The notes under the pieces are model-generated. The model saw nothing but the letters and a program-made list of their open reading frames with translations. It was not told the origin of the DNA and did no database searches. Shown here piece by piece: positions 62,574-64,000 of a DNA stretch of 64,000 nucleotides. Every line of letters begins with the position of its first letter. The first letter of the stretch is position 1. This DNA comes from Spirochaetota bacterium. Lineage in GTDB: Bacteria; Spirochaetota; Brevinematia; Brevinematales; Brevinemataceae. The stretch lies in NCBI GenBank assembly GCA_030154445.1, contig JAGUQW010000007.1:104552-168551 (forward strand), given 5' to 3'. The position numbers were made by a program, and so were the translations under genes.

Positions 62574-63743
62574 TTATTTTTTAATTCTAAGAAATTTTAA
62601 TTTGCCCATACGAATAACACATTCTTTGTTTATTATATAATCTTCTTGAATTTTTTCTCCATCTACAGAAATAGCGTTTTGAGTAATAAGGCGACGAATT
62701 GCCCCTTTACTTTTTTCTAATCCAGCTTCTAATAGACAATCTACAATAGATATCTCAGTATTAATGATGAACTCGGGCATTTCATCTGGAATTCCACCTT
62801 TTTTGAAAAGATTTTCAAAATGTACTAAAGCTCTATCTGCATCTTCTTTAGAATGATATTGTGTAACAATATCTTGACCTAATTCAACTTTTAAATTTCT
62901 TGGATTTTCTCCACTAGTTAAACGAGTTTTAACAAGGTCAATATCTATATCTGTAAGTAATTCAAAATATTTCTGAATAAGTGTATCAGGTATACTCATA
63001 ATTTTACCAAACATATTTTCAGGAGTTTCTGTAATACCAATATAGTTATTCAAAGATTTACTCATTTTTTGAACGCCATCAGTACCTTCAATAATAGGCA
63101 TTGTCAAGATACATTGTGGATCTTGTCCTAACGAGTGTTGTAATGTTCGTCCAAATAAGAGATTGAATTTTTGATCAGTACCACCTGTTTCAAGATCTGA
63201 TTCTAACGCTACAGAATCATAAGCTTGAGCTAAAGGATACATAAACTCAACTAAAGAAATTGGGCGTTGCTCATTAAAGCGTTTGGAAAAATCATCTCTT
63301 TCCAAAAGTTGAGCAACTGTTACACAAGAAGTTAATTTTAGAAGATCTCGAAAATTCAACTCATCTAACCATACCGAATTAAATTTTACTGTTGTTTTTT
63401 CAGCATCTAAAATTTTAAACAACTGTTTTTTATATGTTTCTGAATTTTTAAGAACCTCTTCACGCGTTAACGGTTTTCGAGTTTCACTTTTACCACTAGG
63501 ATCTCCAATCATTGCTGTAAAATCACCAATAAGAAAAATTATTTCATGTCCAAGTTCTTGTAATTTTTTCAATTTTCTAAGAACAACAGCGTGACCCAAA
63601 TGTAAATCTGGAGCAGAAGGATCTGCACCTAATTTTATTTTGAGAGGTATGTTTTTTTTTAATTTTTCTAGTAAAGCTGTTTCAGGAAGTAGGTCTACTA
63701 CTCCTTTTTTAATTATTTTCATTTGTTCTTCAGGATTCATCAT
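62574..63743 (-). CDS. tyrS: Tyrosine--tRNA ligase
   Basis: 389 residues, class I synthetase. The H-L-G-H signature is at about 48-51, the K-M-S-K-S loop near 230, and a C-terminal S4-like RNA-binding domain covers the last about 60 residues. The sequence between resembles the TyrRS type 2 subgroup (about 390-400 residues). AAGGAAA precedes two adjacent ATG codons. Its start follows a terminator that closes the repeat-rich gene upstream. Confidence 0.95.
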   Translation of the reverse strand: MMNPEEQMKIIKKGVVDLLPETALLEKLKKNIPLKIKLGADPSAPDLHLGHAVVLRKLKKLQELGHEIIFLIGDFTAMIGDPSGKSETRKPLTREEVLKNSETYKKQLFKILDAEKTTVKFNSVWLDELNFRDLLKLTSCVTVAQLLERDDFSKRFNEQRPISLVEFMYPLAQAYDSVALESDLETGGTDQKFNLLFGRTLQHSLGQDPQCILTMPIIEGTDGVQKMSKSLNNYIGITETPENMFGKIMSIPDTLIQKYFELLTDIDIDLVKTRLTSGENPRNLKVELGQDIVTQYHSKEDADRALVHFENLFKKGGIPDEMPEFIINTEISIVDCLLEAGLEKSKGAIRRLITQNAISVDGEKIQEDYIINKECVIRMGKLKFLRIKK

Positions 63744-63805
63744 AAAAATTTCCTTATATAAATAATTATATCTAATAGTATAACAGAAATAATATTTTTT
63801 ATCAA

Positions 63806-63835
63806 TAAAAAAAGACCCTAGAGGTCTCTTTTTAT
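63806..63835. terminator. Terminator between the repeat gene and tyrS
   Basis: AAAAAAAGACC, CTAGA loop, GGTCTCTTTTT: a short G/C stem flanked by A and T runs. Confidence 0.75.
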
Positions 63836-63856
63836 TTATAGTAATATTATTATTAT

Positions 63857-64000
63857 TTATTCATATCCTTCATCTCCGCCTTCTTCATATCCTTCATCTC
63901 CGCCTTCTTCATATCCTTCATCTCCGCCTTCTTCATATCCTTCATCTCCGCCTTCTTCATATCCTTCATCTCCGCCTTCTTCATATCCTTCATCTCCGCC
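63857..64000 (-). CDS. 3' end of a gene made of acidic octapeptide repeats (cut by window edge)
   Basis: 47 codons plus TAA on the minus strand. The protein end is a tandem of G-G-D-E-G-Y-E-E octapeptides, finishing in D-E-G-Y-E. The DNA unit is 24 bp and copies are identical across the visible 140 bp. The start and the rest of the gene are outside the window, so no function can be given. The acidic, glycine/tyrosine-rich tail is probably unstructured and exposed. Confidence 0.75.
   Translation of the reverse strand, partial: GGDEGYEEGGDEGYEEGGDEGYEEGGDEGYEEGGDEGYEEGGDEGYE
63861..64000. repeat. Perfect 24-bp tandem repeat, at least 5.8 copies
   Basis: Unit TCATATCCTTCATCTCCGCC plus TTCT, repeated without change to the window edge. 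Confidence 0.97.

Noticed and set aside
63861..64000. CRISPR-like array
   Set aside because: The 24-bp units are contiguous with no spacers and stay in frame as an octapeptide repeat. The same applies to the 51-, 45-, 30- and 15-bp repeats.

Overview
This is a very AT-rich window (about 30% G+C or lower by eye). It looks like a chromosome segment of a small, host-associated bacterium with two membranes: there are lipoproteins, ExbD/TolR-TonB proteins, a periplasmic-type Cu/Zn superoxide dismutase and an outer-membrane-like protein. Abundant TPR and ankyrin proteins, a double cyclic-nucleotide-domain protein and the overall style suggest a spirochaete (Brevinema/Brachyspira-like). That is inference from gene content, with modest confidence.

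Layout. 1-13.1 kb: housekeeping genes (5' part of ligA, murG, ychF, plsY, glyS) mixed with TPR, HEPN-like and unknown proteins. 13.2-24.3 kb: secreted or surface proteins (ankyrin protein, Lys/Pro/Ala-tailed protein, SodC lipoprotein, duplicated-domain lipoprotein), fba, asnA, an RNase H, fabZ, fabD and an inositol-phosphatase-family gene. 24.4-31.5 kb: an amino-sugar locus with a DeoR-type regulator and PTS EIIA facing an operon of kbaZ, agaS, PTS EIIB-EIIC-EIID and nagA. The set fits uptake and breakdown of N-acetylgalactosamine or galactosamine. The catalytic tagatose-bisphosphate aldolase subunit is not in the operon.

31.6-45.4 kb is an accessory island. It starts with a type IIG-like restriction-modification protein carrying two in-frame tandem-repeat tracts, gene remnants and an outer-membrane-like gene. 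It continues with a sharply bounded integrated element of about 9 kb (36,431-45,409). The element lies between 16-bp direct repeats, one of which forms the 3' end of a tRNA-Leu(GAG) gene. It carries two related tyrosine recombinases, a terminase-small-subunit-like gene, a restriction cassette (fused C5-cytosine/N6-adenine methyltransferase plus HNH protein), and 11-bp phased iterons near both ends and beside two internal genes. Between the terminase-like gene and the tRNA-proximal integrase there is no protein gene. That space holds a consensus promoter, about 300 nt of highly structured sequence with a 19-bp closing helix and a 17-bp pseudoknot, and an intrinsic terminator: a strong candidate for an undescribed noncoding RNA. 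The gene set resembles a phage satellite (int, terS-like, cargo).

45.5-64 kb: housekeeping again (glyA, birA, xth, proS, pgsA, rimO, a RodZ-like protein, ExbD/TonB pair, AddB-like nuclease, sirtuin, tyrS), ending in the 3' end of a gene made of perfect 24-bp repeats. Terminators between convergent genes are often unusually long perfect palindromes. Promoters close to the sigma-70 consensus with 17-bp spacers can be read in front of many genes.
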